From: Doris montereyensis
Lineage: Eukaryota; Mollusca; Gastropoda; Nudibranchia; Dorididae
Direction of reading: 5' to 3'
Assembly: GCA_037039925.1 (NCBI GenBank)
Contig: JAXRKP010000380.1
Span: forward strand, 66,001-130,000
DNA length: 64,000 nt
Shown: one piece after another, positions 1-10,935 of the stretch
How positions within the stretch are numbered: position 1 is the first letter of the stretch
Layout: each line of letters begins with the position of its first letter
Program-made: the position numbers and the translations under genes
Notes under the pieces: generated by a model
Seen by the model: only the letters and a program-made list of their open reading frames with translations
Databases searched by the model: none
Told to the model about the DNA's origin: nothing

Positions 1-1
1 A

Positions 2-309
2 GTCATAGACATTGGCCTGGAAGACAGCATGGTTCGAGCACTGGTAAATACGGGGTGTCTAGTGTCGGTAGTCAGTTCACAACGTGTGGGAAAATGTGGA
101 GGAGAGAGCTACATTGTGGCATTCGATGGGTCGCGTGTCAAGTGTAGGGGGAGACGCACTGTCTCGATTCGTGTACAAAATATGAGTGTGAAGGTGGATG
201 CTATTGTGTCAGATGATCTATTGGATGGGATAGAAATGATTCTCGGTCTGGATGCTATTGCGAAGATGGGAGGTGTATCTGTAACTGGGAACGGAGTTAC
301 ATTTGGGGG
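2..309 (+). pseudogene. Retroelement aspartic protease, broken
   Basis: The frame is open from the left window edge. It holds the pattern ALVNTGCLVSVVSS, which aligns with the active-site loop of retroviral-type proteases (usual core DTG or DSG). The second half has an ILGLDAI motif like the conserved ILG(x)D region. The catalytic Asp position reads Asn (NTG), which should abolish proteolysis if it is not a sequence error. The frame leaves its downstream partner at the G5 run near 304-308; the following sequence in the next frame (CAAIQK) resembles the family's continuation. The start lies outside the window. Confidence 0.75.
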
Positions 310-1250
310 AAATGTGTGCAGCGATCCAGAAGAATCACCAGGAGCCAGAACCATCGCATGGAACGGTGAAGGTAGACCAAGAAGATAGTAACCCGAGTTC
401 ACGACATGGGGATGCAGTAGAGTATCAACCAACTGACAGCGAGATTCGCATTGAGGACGTAGACTTCGAGGCAGTGTTCGATCAGAATGAAAATGTGTGG
501 ACGGTACAGTGGCGGTGGAAGTCATCTCCTCCAGTCTTAACGAACGAAGTTAGTTGCTACGACAAATGCATGAAAAGGGATGTAGCGAACGAATTTGAAG
601 CAGAAATTGATCGTTGGATTAGTGAGGGGGTCCTTGTACCGTGGAAAGATAAGGTGACAGAAGGGATCATTCCATTAATGGCTGTAGTTCAACCGTCGAA
701 GAATAAGGTCCGGCCGGTGTTGGATTTTCGAGAGCTAAATGAGCATGTCGCGTGTCACACGGGGGATGATTTCGTTGACGTGTGCCAAGAAACTTTGCGT
801 ACGTGGAGGAGGATGTCGGGGGCAAGTACAATTGTCGATCTAAAAGCAGCATATTTACAGATTCATGTGGCAGAGGACCTGTGGCAATATCAATATCAGC
901 TGGTGAACTACAAAGGAAAGACATTTGCATTGACAAGACTAGGTTTCGGATTAAATTCAGCCCCCGTATCATGACAAGAATTTTGAAAACTGTCCTTGGA
1001 AAGGATGAGAGAATGAAAGCTGCAACAAATTCTTACGTTGACGATATCCTGATGGACGAGAGTCAGATCACTGCACATGAGCTGACTGAACATTTGGCGA
1101 GATATGGCCTGGCATCAAAACTACCCGAGGCCTTGGACGGCGGAACGGCATTGGGTCTAAAACTTACATCTGGGCAGTTTGGCAGTTTGGTGTTCTCTAG
1201 GGGCAATGAAATTCCTGCTAGTGTGTCAACCCTCTCAAAGAAAGAACTTT
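310..1250 (+). pseudogene. Retroelement reverse transcriptase, frameshifted
   Basis: The frame from about 310 to 965 contains a linker (ENVWTVQWRW), then RPVLDFRELN, then DLKAAYLQI. The Asp codon at 837-839 in that last motif is the motif A metal ligand. LTRLGFGLNSAP follows. The frame then slips at the C5 run near 960-964. It continues with SYVDDILMDE, where YVDD at 1034-1045 is the polymerase motif C, and then an LGLKL segment. A second slip occurs at the T-run at 1249-1257, just before the thumb/connection segment (GKLVGHYPVAGWLRVA). Catalytic residues look intact; only the frame is broken. Confidence 0.85.
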
Positions 1251-1257
1251 TTTTTTT

Positions 1258-1870
1258 CAGTGTGTGGGAAACTCGTCGGACATTACCCTGTGGCAGGATG
1301 GCTACGGGTCGCATGTAGTTATGTGAAAAGACTCACGGGAAATGATGGCTGGAATGTTCCAATTGGGGACAAGGCGTTGAACATTATAAATGACATACTG
1401 TGTCGTGTGAATAGTGAAGATCCGGTCACAGGAAAGTGGTATGTGAACGATACGAAGAAGGGTACCGTGTGGTGCGATGCCAGTAATATTGCACTCGGTG
1501 CACTGCTTGAAATAGATGGAAACGTTGTAGAGGATGCGGCTTGGCTACGGAAATCATCAGATTTTAACCACATCAATGTGGCAGAACTTGAAGGGGTGAT
1601 GAAGGGTATAAACATGGCAATAAAGTGGAACTTGACAGAAATTGACATCGTCACGGATTCAGCAACTGTTCATGGATGGGTGAATACTGTGCTGACAGAA
1701 GATAAACGGGTGCGGAGTAAAGGTGCATCAGAGCTACTCGTGAAACGACGTTTGGGTATTCTGAAAACTTTGATTGCTGACTTCGGGCTGAAAGTGTCAA
1801 TTGTGTTGGTACCGACGACCAAGAATAAAGCAGACGCACCCACGCGAGTAAAGAAAGAATGGTTGATTTT
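1258..1870 (+). pseudogene. Retroelement RNase H domain
   Basis: In frame from 1258, the connection segment (GWLRVACSYVKR) leads into an RNase H fold. The four acidic residues can be placed: CDAS (Asp at 1476-1478), VAELEG (Glu at 1584-1586), VTDSAT (Asp at 1656-1658) and KADAPTRV (Asp at 1833-1835). That is the full D-E-D-D set, so the domain itself looks undamaged. In the element it would degrade RNA in RNA-DNA hybrids during reverse transcription. It is followed without a break by the integrase zinc-binding region. Confidence 0.8.
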
Positions 1871-2390
1871 CCCAAAAGGAAGCCAAGATGTGGAAAAGAG
1901 AGGTGTTTGTGCAGTAAACCTGGCTGACTTGAAAGCGTCTCACGACGAACATCATATGGGCGTTGATCGGACACTGTTCTTAGCAAAGAGGTCATTCCCA
2001 GAAACGAGTAGATGTGATGTGAAAAAAGTGGTTCAGTCATGTGGAAGATGCAAATCCATAAACCCTGCGCCGTCTAGGCACGAGACAGGCCAATTAAGTG
2101 TGTCTGAGAACTGGTCACGGTTGGCACTAGATGTAACACACTTTCACCAGGTTCGTACCTAAGTATCATCAACTGCGGTCCAGGACGGTTCGGTATTTGG
2201 AAACGGCTAACGCGCGAAACTGCAGAATTTATCGTCGACGAGATGGAAGAACTATTCTTGGAGCGAGGTCCAGTGGATGAAGTGCTGATGGACAATGGCA
2301 CAGTGTTCCATTCTAATCAAATGGCGATAATGTTGAGAAAGTGGCAAATCCAGCCCGTATTCAGAGCCGCATGAAGAGCAGTTGGATTCT
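1871..2390 (+). pseudogene. Retroelement integrase, truncated
   Basis: The zinc-binding HHCC motif is visible: His residues around HDEHHMG (from 1941) and CGRC (Cys codons 2040-2042 and 2049-2051). The DDE core starts with WSRLALDVTHF, giving the first Asp, before a frame change near 2150-2162. In the next frame IINCGPGRFGIW and MDNGTVFHS (second Asp codon 2291-2293) follow. A TGA sits at the position where the family usually has Tyr, inside FRAA-stop-RAVG. The third catalytic residue (Glu) is not reached, because sequence similarity ends near 2385 where satellite-like DNA begins. Confidence 0.8.
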
Positions 2391-2439
2391 GCCCATTCTA
2401 CATCTACATTATTATTCGTGAATGAACGTTCATATTCAT

Positions 2440-5400
2440 CATTCATATCTAAAAACCGAGCTGTTTTGACACGAAGGGGGGGGGGGGCTTGGTAGTTCAT
2501 CATGTCTAAACACCAAGCTGTTTTGACACGAGTTGTTTTGACACGGGGGGCTTGGTAGTCCATCATATCTAAAAACCAAGCTGTTTTGACACGAAGGGGG
2601 GGGCTTGGTAGTTCATCATATCTAAACACCAAGCTGTTTTGACACGAAGGGGGGGGCTTGGTAGTCCATCATATCTAAAAACCAAGCTGTTTTGACACGA
2701 AGGGGGTACTTGGTAGTCCATCATATCTAAAAACCAAGCTGTTTTGACACGAACGGGGACTTGGTAGTCCATCATATCTAAAAACCAAGCTGTTTTGACA
2801 CGAAGGAGAGACTTGGTAGTCCATCATATCTAAAAACCAAGCTGTTTTGACACGAACGGGGGACTTGGTAGTCCATCATATCTAAAAACCAAGCTGTTTT
2901 GACACGAACGGGGGACTTGGTAGTCCATCATATCTAAAAACCAAGCTGTTTTGACACGAACGGGGGACTTGGTAGTCCATCATATCTAAAAACCAAGCTG
3001 TTTTGACACGAAGGAGAGACTTGGTAGTCCATCATATCTAAAAACCAAGCTGTTTTGACACGAAGGGGGACTTGGTAGTCCATCATATGTAAAAACCAAG
3101 CTGTTTTGACACGAAGGGGGACTTGGTAGTCCATCATATCTAAAAACCAAGCTGTTTTGACACGAAAGGGGACGCTTAGTAGTCCATCATATCTAAAAAC
3201 CAAGCTGTTTTGACACGAAGGGGGGGGTTTGGTAGTCCATCATATCTAAAAACCAAGCTGTTTTGACACGAAGGGGGGGGGGGGAGGAAAGGGGGACTTG
3301 GTAGTCCATCATATCTAAAAACCAAGCTGTTTTGACACGAAGGGGGGGGGGGGGAAGGGGCTTGGTAGTCCATCATATCTAAAAACCAAGCTGTTTTGAC
3401 ACGAAGGGGGGGGTGGCTTGGTAGTCCATCATATCTAAAAACCAAGCTGTTTTGACACGAACGGGGGACTTGGTAGTCCATCATATCTAAAAACCAAGCT
3501 GTTTTGACACGAAGGGGGACTTGGTAGTCCATCATATCTAAAAACCAAGCTGTTTTGACACGAAAGAGAGACTTGGTAGTCCATCATATCTAAAAACCAA
3601 GCTGTTGTGACACGAAGAGGGGACTTGGTAGTCCATCATATCTAAAAACCAAGCTGTTTTTGAAACGAAGCTGTTTTGACTCGAAGGGGGGAGGTAGGGG
3701 GGCTACCAGTCCATCATATCGTAAAAACCAAGCTGTTTTGACACGAAGGGGGGGGATTTGGTAGTCCATCATAGCTAAAAACCAAGCTGTTTATGACTGT
3801 TTTGAAGGGGAGACTCCATGGTAGTCCATCACTTGGTAGTCCATCATATCTAAAAACCAAGCTGTTATGACGTGAAGGGGAGACTTGGTAGTCCATCATA
3901 TCTAAAAACCAAGCTGTTTTGACATGAAGGGGGAATTGGTAGTTCATCATATCTAAAAACCAAGCTGTTTTAACATGAAGGGAGAATTGGTAGTTCATCA
4001 TATCTAAAAACCGAGCTGTTTTGACACGAATGGGAAAGACTTGCTATTTCATCATATCTAAACACCAAGCTGTTTTGACGTGAAGGGGAGACTTGGCAGT
4101 TCATCATATCTAAAAACCAAGCTATTTTGACACGAAGGGGGACTTGGTATTTCATCATATCTAAAAACCAAGCTGTTATGACTTGAAGCGGAGACTTGGT
4201 AGTCCATCACATCTAAAAACCAAGCTGTTTTGACGTGAAGGGGACACTTGGTAGTCCATCTCATCTAAAAACCAAGCTATTTTGACATGAAGGGGAAATT
4301 GGTAGTTCATCATATCTAAAAACCAAACTGTTTTGACGTGAAGGGGCGACTTGGTAGTTCATCATATCTAAAAACCAAGCTGTTTTGACGTGACAGGGGG
4401 ACTTGGCAGTTCATCATATCTAAAAACCAAGCTGTTTTGACGTGACAGGGGGACTTGGTAGTTCATCATATCTAAAAACCAAGCTGTTTTGACGTGAAGG
4501 GGACACTTGGTAGTTCATCATATCTAAAAACCAAGCTGTTTTGACGTGAAGGGGGGACTTGGTAGTTCATCATATCTAAAAACCAAGCTGTTTTGACCTA
4601 AAGGGGGGACTTGGTAGTTCATCATATCTAAACCCAAGCTGTTTTGACGTGACAGGGGGACTTGGTAGTTCATCGTATCTAAACCCAAGCTGTTTTGACG
4701 TGACAGGGGGACTTGGTAGTTCATCATATCTAAAAACCAAGCTGTTTTAGACATCTAAAGGGGTCCATCTCATCTAAAAACCAAGCTATTTTGACTTGGT
4801 AGTTCATCATATCTAAAAACCAAGCTGTTTTGTTTTAGTTCATCATATCTAAAAACCAAGCTGTTTTGACACTAAAGTGGGGACTTGGTTCCATCATTAT
4901 CTAAAAACCAAGTTTTCATCATATCTAAAAACCAAGCTGTTTTGACACGAAGGGGTGACTGGGTAGTCCATTATTATATCTAAAAACCAAGCTGTTTTGA
5001 CACGAAGGTGGGACATGATAGTTCATCCTATCTAAAAGCCAAGCTGTTTTGACACGAAGGTGGGACATGATAGTTCATCATATCTAAAAACCAAGCTGTT
5101 GTGACATGATGGGGGAGTTGGTTGTTCATCATATCTAAGAGCCAAGCTGATTTAACGTGAATGGGGGCTTGGTAGTTCATCACATCTAAAAGCCAAGCTG
5201 TTTTGACATGAAGAAGGGACTTGGTAGTCCATTATATCTAAAACCCAAGCTGTTTTGACACGAAGGGGGACTTGGTAATCCATTATATCTAAAAACCAAG
5301 CTGTTTTGACACGAATGGAGGACTTGGTAGTCCATTATATCTAAAAACCAAGCTGTTTTGACATGAAGGGGGGACTTGATAGTTCATCATATCTAAAAAC

Positions 5401-6845
5401 CAAGCTGTTTTGACGTGACAGGGGACTTGATAGTTCATGATATCTAAAAACCAAGCTATTTTAGTGACAGGGGGACTTGGTAGTCCATTATGTCTAAAAA
5501 CCAAGCTGTTTTGACATGAAGGGGGACTTGGTAGTTCATCATATCTAAAAACCAAGCTGTTTTGACGTGACAGGGGGACTTGGTAGTTCATCATATCTAA
5601 AAACCAAGCTGTTTTGACGTGACAGTGACAGGGGACTTGATAGTTCATGATATCTAAAAACCAAGCTATTTTGCGTGACAGGGGGACTTGGTAGTCCATT
5701 ATGTCTAAAAACCAAGCTGTTTTGACATGAAGGGGGACTTGGTAGTTCATCATATCTAAAAACCAAGCTGTTTTGACGTGACAGGGGGACTTGGTAGTTC
5801 ATCATATCTAAAAACCAAGCTGTTTTGACGTGACAGGGGGACTTGGTAGTTCATCATATCTAAAAACCAAGCTGTTTTGACGTGACAGGGGGGACTTGGT
5901 AGTTCATCGTATCTAAAAACCAAGCTGTTTTGACGTGACAGGGGGACTTGGTAGTTCATCATATCTAAAAACCAAGCTGTTTTGACACGAAGGGGGATTT
6001 GGTAGTCCATCATAAAAACCAAGCTGTTTTGACACGAAGGGGTGACTTGGTAGTCCATCACAAAAACCAAGCTGTTTTGACACGAAGGTGACTTGGTAGT
6101 CCATCACAAAAACCAAGCTGTTTTGACACGAAGGGGTGACTTGGTAGTCCATCACAAAAACCACGCTGTTTTGACACGAAGGGGTGACTTGGTAATCCAT
6201 CATATCTAAAAACCAAGCTGTTTTGACACGAAGGGGGACTTGGTAGTGCATTACATCTAAAAACCAAGCTGATTTGACACGAAGGGGACTTGGTAGTGCA
6301 TTATATCCAAAAACCAAGCTGTTTTGACACGAAGGGGGGACTTGGTAGTGCATTATATCTAAAAACCAAGCTGTTTTGACACGAAGGGGTGTCTTGGTAG
6401 TCCATTATATCTAAAAACCAAGCTGTTTCGACACGAAGGGTGACTTGATAGTCCATCATAAAAACCAAGCTGTTGTGACACAAATGGGGTGACTTGGTAG
6501 TGCATTATAATTAAAAACCAAGCTGTTTTGACACGAAGGGTGACTTGGTAGTCCATCTAAAAACCAAGCTGTTTTGACACGAAGGGGTGACTTGGTAGTC
6601 CATTATATCTAAAAACCAAGCTGTTTTGACACGAAAGGGTGACTTGGTAGTCCATTATATCTAAAAACCAAGCTGTTTTGACACGAAGGGTGACTTGGTA
6701 GTCCATCTAAAAACCAAGCTGTTTTGACACGAAGGGGGACTTGGTAGTTTATCATATCTAAAAACCAAGCTGTTTTGCTGTGAAAGAGGACTTGGTATTT
6801 CATCATATCTAAAAACAAAGTTGTTTTGACGCCAAGGGGGAACTG
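2440..6845. repeat. ~52-bp satellite array, about 80 copies
   Basis: The unit is built from CTTGGTAGTCCATCATATCT, then AAAAACCAAGCTGTTTTGAC, then CACGAA or CGTGACA and a G-run of variable length. Early units (to about 3.9 kb) use AGTCCATCA and CACGAA. Middle units (about 3.9-6.0 kb) mix in AGTTCATCA and CGTGA(CA). Late units (about 6.0-6.75 kb) include a shortened AGTCCATCACAAAAACC form. Each unit carries CTTGGT and ACCAAG in inverted orientation about 18-19 nt apart. Short minus-strand open frames here are repeat artefacts. The copy number is an estimate from array length. Confidence 0.97.
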
Positions 6846-6848
6846 GCC

Positions 6849-8110
6849 AGAAAGAAAAGATAGAAACAATAACCAAAAAAAAAAAAAAGGGATGAAAATG
6901 AGAACAGAAAAGAAGAAACAAATAAAAGAGGATAAAAAAGAGAATAGAAAAGAACAAAAAACGGCATGAAAAGGATAACACTAACAGAGAAGAAAAACAA
7001 AAACGGCATGAAAAGGATAACACTAACAGAGAAGAAAACAAAAAACAGGAATGAAAAGGATAACACTAACAGAGAACGAATGAAAGAAAGAAAGAAAAGA
7101 AGCTGAGAAAGAATGAAAGAAAGTAGCCAGAGAAAGAACGAAAGAAAGAAAGTGAAGCCAGAGAAAGAACGAAAGAAAGAAATGAAGCCAGAGAAAGAAC
7201 GAAAGATAGAAATGAAGCCAGAGAAAGAACGAAAGAAAGAAATGAAGCCAGAGAAAGAACGAAAAGATAGAAAGAAGCCAGAGAAAGAACGAAAGATAGA
7301 AAGAAGCCAGAGAAAGAACGAAAGAAAGGAAAGAAGCCAGAGAAAGAACGAAAGAAAGGAAAGAAGCCAGAGAAAGAACGAAAGAAAGAAATGAAGCCAG
7401 AGAAAGAACGAAAGAAAGGAAAGAAGCCAGAGAAAGAAAGAAAGAAAGGAAAGAAGCCAGAAAAAGAATTGAAGAAAGAAAGAAGCCAGAGAAAGAAACA
7501 AGTTGAAAGAAAGAAAAGAAGCCAGAGAAAGAAGTTGAAAGAAAGAAATGAAGCCAGAGAAAGAACGAAAGAAAGGAAAGAAGCCAGAGAAAGAATGAAA
7601 GATAGAAAGAAGCCAGAAAAAGAATTGAAGAAAGAAAAGAAGCCAGAGAAAGAATACAAGTTGAAAGAAAGAAAAGAAGCCAGAGAAAGAATAAAAGTTG
7701 AAAGAAAGAAAAGAAGCCAGAGAAAAATGAAAGATAGAAAGAAGCCAGAAAAGAATTGAAGAAAGAAAAGAAGCTAGAGAAAGAATAAAAGTTGAAAGAA
7801 AGAAAAGAAACCAGAGAAAAAATGAAAGAAAGAAAAGAAATCAGAGAAAAATGAAAGAACGAAAAGTAGTCAGAGAAAGAATGAAAGAAAGAAAAGAAAC
7901 CAGAGAAAGAATGAAAGAAAGAAAAGTAGTCAGAGAAAGAATGAAAGAAAGAAAAGAAGCCAGAGCAAGAATGAAAGAAAGAAAAGAAGCTAGAGAAAGA
8001 ATGAAAGAAAGAAAAGAAGCTAGAGAAAGAATGAAAGAAAGAAAAGAAGCCAGAGCAAGAATGAAAGAAAGAAAGGAAGCCAAAGAAAGAAAGAAAGAAA
8101 GAAAAAGGTA
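6849..8110. repeat. Purine-only minisatellite, ~27-33 bp GCCAGAGAAAGAA units
   Basis: A few hundred bases of A/G-rich DNA are followed, from about 7.1 kb, by repeated AAGCCAGAGAAAGAACGAAA units with GAAAG filler of variable length. The plus strand has almost no T and little C. The block at 6.96-7.08 kb (AAGGATAACACTAACAGAG, several copies) recurs in altered form at 8.22-8.31 kb. The long minus-strand frames rich in Ser, Phe and Leu are a consequence of composition, because stop codons are rare in a pure pyrimidine strand, and are not taken as genes. Confidence 0.95.
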
Positions 8111-9062
8111 AGAACCAAAAGAATAGGATGAAAGGAAGAAGATAGAAACAAGAACAAACAACAAAAGGGATGAAACAGAGAACGAATTGAAGAAAGAAAG
8201 AAAAGAAGCTGAGAAGAAGAACAAAAAAACAGGAATGAAAAGGATAACACCAACAGAGAAGAAGAAAAAACGGATGAAAAGGATAACACCAACAGAGAAG
8301 AAGAACAAAAAACAAGGATGAAAAGGAGAACAGAAAAGAAGTAAAAAATATGAAAAGGAGAAGAGAGAAGAAGGAAAAAAAGAGAGATGAAAAGGAGAAC
8401 AAGAAGAACCAAAAGAAAAGGATGAAAAGGAGAACAGGGAGAACCAAAAGAAAAAGATGAAAAGAACAGGAGAACCAAAAGAAAAGAATGAAAAGGAGAA
8501 CAGGGAGAACCAAAAGAAAAGGATGAAAAGGAGAACAGGGAGAACCAAAAGAAAAGGATGAAAAGGAGAACAAAAAGAACCACAAGAAAAGGATGAAAAG
8601 AAGAACAGGAGAGCCAAAAGAAAAGGATGAAAAGGAGAACAAGAAGAACCAAAAGAAAAGGATGAAAAGGAGAACAGGAGAACCAAAAGAAAAGGATGAA
8701 AAGGAGAACAGGGAGAACCAAAAGAAAAAGGATGAAAAGGAGAACAAGAAGAACCAAAAGAAAAGGATGAAAAGCAGAACAGGGAGAACCAAAGAAAAAG
8801 ATGAAAAGGAGAACAAGAGGAACCAAAAGAAAAGGAGAACAGGGAGAACCAAAAGAAAAGGATGAAAAGAACAAGAAGAACCAAAAGAAAAGGATGAAAA
8901 AGAGAACAGGGAGAACCAAAGAAAAGGACAAAAAGGAGATAAGAAGAACCAAAAGAAAAGGATGAAAAGGAGAACAGGGAGAACCAAAAGAAAAGGATGA
9001 AAAGGAGAACAAGAAAAATAAAAACAAGAAAAGGATGAAAAGCACAACATGGAAAAAGCAAG
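8111..9062. repeat. Purine-rich minisatellite, ~35 bp GATGAAAAGGAGAACAGG units
   Basis: This is the second half of the purine tract. The unit is AAAAGAAAAGGATGAAAAGG, then AGAACAGGGAGAACC, with AGAACAAGAAGAACC as a common variant. The array is irregular, with many one- to three-base length changes, and it ends at about 9060, where ordinary AT-rich DNA resumes. Together with the preceding block it gives about 2.2 kb of polypurine/polypyrimidine DNA. No coding signal is credible. Confidence 0.93.
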
Positions 9063-10285
9063 GGAAAAAAATGAAAATGATGCATACATTACATGTGTAC
9101 CTCACCAAAGATTTATTAAAATAGACATAAATATTGTAATCGAGGAATTCTTTGATACTGGATACTCTGAGTAAAGAAACAGACAAAACAAAAACAAACA
9201 AAATATATCCATCAAACGTGCTGCAGTCATTTAGTTAGGAGGAGTCAATATTGCAGACAAATTGCTTTTCCTAAGAAGGTACAAATATACAGGTCATGGT
9301 GATGGTAATAGGCGGGTGAAGTGCCACATGTTAAAAGGCTTTCAAGCACAAACAAACAAACACCACGCCGTAGGTGAATAAAATCACAGGGAGGAGGGGG
9401 GGTGGGGGGGGGGGGGGGGGGTATGTACACACTTACGATCAACACCTCAGGACTGTGAGAAATACAAGTTGGTGTTAACTGACTACAAAGGATTCTCAAC
9501 ACAAATCGGAGACATAATGAGGGCCTAGTCTATTATTGTTAGACTACATAATTGTGCCTATGTCCATTTCCGTGAAAAAACAAGACAGAGAGACAATCAG
9601 AAAGAAATAAATGGAAATCATGCTTCCTGAAAAATGTGAAAATGATATGATGAAAATACATCATCATGTTTACAGCCATGTGATTTAGTTTTTCAGAGTT
9701 AATTTATTTTAAGCGGGTTCAATCTCAAACTACTTATTGTTAACGTAATCCGAGGTGCTGATATACACAATGATATGAATGATAATGATAAGGAAAGTAA
9801 CGGGACCAGTGGCGGGAGTTGATCACAACTGAGAATTGATGACAAACAAGTTGGTTTTCTCCAATGTTCCACTGTACTACTTCTATCTCAAAATCACCAT
9901 GATTGATGTCAAATGTTTTCCTCCATGCTCTACCATGATTTTTTCCATATGGCCATTCAAGTCATTAAAGTTTTTCTATTACAGTAAAATTTGAAGCTCA
10001 TTTTAATAGCTATACACTGTATTCATACAACAATATTGACTCTAAGACTCATAAAACAAATGTGCATATTAATATTATTAATTATAATATAATTTTTTAC
10101 ACTCGATGACATTATATGATGAAGAAAATATGAGTGAGTTTGAGCATTTGTACCGAAATGTACCTGTGCCTGATCTTTCTACCATTCGCAGTCTCATGGA
10201 ATGTGAGGGGGAAAGAGTTACAACAGCAACAGCAAAAAAAATGTAAAATTCAGTCTTTTTATGCTACAAATCATAAGAAAAAATG
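9063..10285. other. Intergenic AT-rich DNA with a G-run
   Basis: No gene is recognised. A run of about 18 G with flanking G-rich bases lies at 9391-9421. The rest is AT-rich single-copy-looking sequence with no open frame of interest. Confidence 0.6.
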
Positions 10286-10289
10286 TCTT

Positions 10290-10620
10290 CTTTTATGGTG
10301 ACTCAGTGATCCGGAAGCAAGGTGTCAGTACTGTCACCCTTTCAACCAAAAGGTCTTGGGTTTGTGCCCCGCCAAGGGTCGAAAAGTTTTAACGAGTTAT
10401 TTTTTTTAGTTAAACCCATCCCCTGGTCCAGGTGGGTGGATCAACACCTAGTCTCATTGGAGGCGGACGGTAAAAAGGAAGTGTGCAGATCACAACACTC
10501 TCCACATCAAAAATTCCCTTGGCCGTTGACGGGGCAATCAGGGCAAAAATTTAAAAATTCTTTATAAAGCCAAGAGATCCCCTTAGCTGTGGATATAGGT
10601 CAAATCAAATCAAATCAGAT
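10290..10620 (+). mobile_element. tRNA-derived SINE, family I
   Basis: The head has GGAAGCAAGGTGTCAGTACT and CAACCAAAAGGTCTTGGGTT, a degenerate pol III A/B-box arrangement. The middle has CCAGGTGGGTGGATCAACAC and the tail CTTAGCTGTGGATATAGGTC, ending in AAATCAAATCAAATCA. The same order of blocks recurs at 34455, 44050, 50235, 53335 and 60145 in this window, which defines a family of about 300 bp. A weak TCAAA-type tail serves as the 3' end. Confidence 0.85.
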
Positions 10621-10739
10621 TTCTTCTTTCAAAGGACAAGAAGGAACGAAGTGTTAATTTTTCCATTTTCTTGGAACAAAGATTCTAATCTTTCCTTTCC
10701 CTTTGATGGGGTCAGTGACGGGAAATCTTCCAACAATTT

Positions 10740-10935
10740 TTTATTTTGATTTGATTTACCACATCCACAACTAAGGTGAACTCCGGGGTTTTGGTAGGAT
10801 TTGAAATTTTTGTCCAGACTGCCTTGTAAACAGCCAAGGGATCTTTACGTGCACAGAATGCTGGGGTCTGCACACGAGACCTCCTTTTTATCATCCCTCT
10901 CCGATGGGACTAGGAGTTGATCTGGACCAGAGTCT
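10740..10935 (-). mobile_element. SINE family I, partial inverted copy
   Basis: Reading the minus strand gives GTCCCATCGGAGAGGGATG, then GTGTGCAGACCCCAGCATTC, then TTGGCTGTTTACAAGGCAGT, and a tail with AAATCAAATC. These match the middle and tail of the family I SINE 120 bp to the left, which is in the opposite orientation. The tRNA-like head is missing. Together the two copies form a large imperfect inverted repeat. Confidence 0.8.

Larger units (their letters stand above)
1..2390 (+). mobile_element. Decayed Ty3/Gypsy-like LTR retrotransposon, pol 3' part
   Basis: Domains run in the order aspartic protease, reverse transcriptase, RNase H, integrase zinc finger, integrase core, all on the plus strand. 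That order is typical of Ty3/Gypsy-like elements. The left side (gag and 5' LTR) is outside the window. The right side stops inside the integrase core near 2385, where a 52-bp satellite takes over, so no 3' LTR is seen. Reading frame changes four times (near 304-309, 958-965, 1248-1258 and 2150-2162), three of them at runs of G, C and T. An in-frame stop follows in the integrase. The copy cannot encode a full polyprotein as assembled. The clade is judged by eye only. Confidence 0.9.

Noticed and set aside
2440..6845. CRISPR-like array
   Set aside because: Units are head-to-tail with no unique spacers; variation is spread over the unit. The genome is eukaryotic.
7023..9089. 688-codon minus-strand open frame rich in Ser, Phe, Leu
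   Set aside because: It is the complement of a polypurine minisatellite. Pyrimidine-only DNA rarely forms stop codons, the other minus frames are also long and open, and the protein is pure low complexity.
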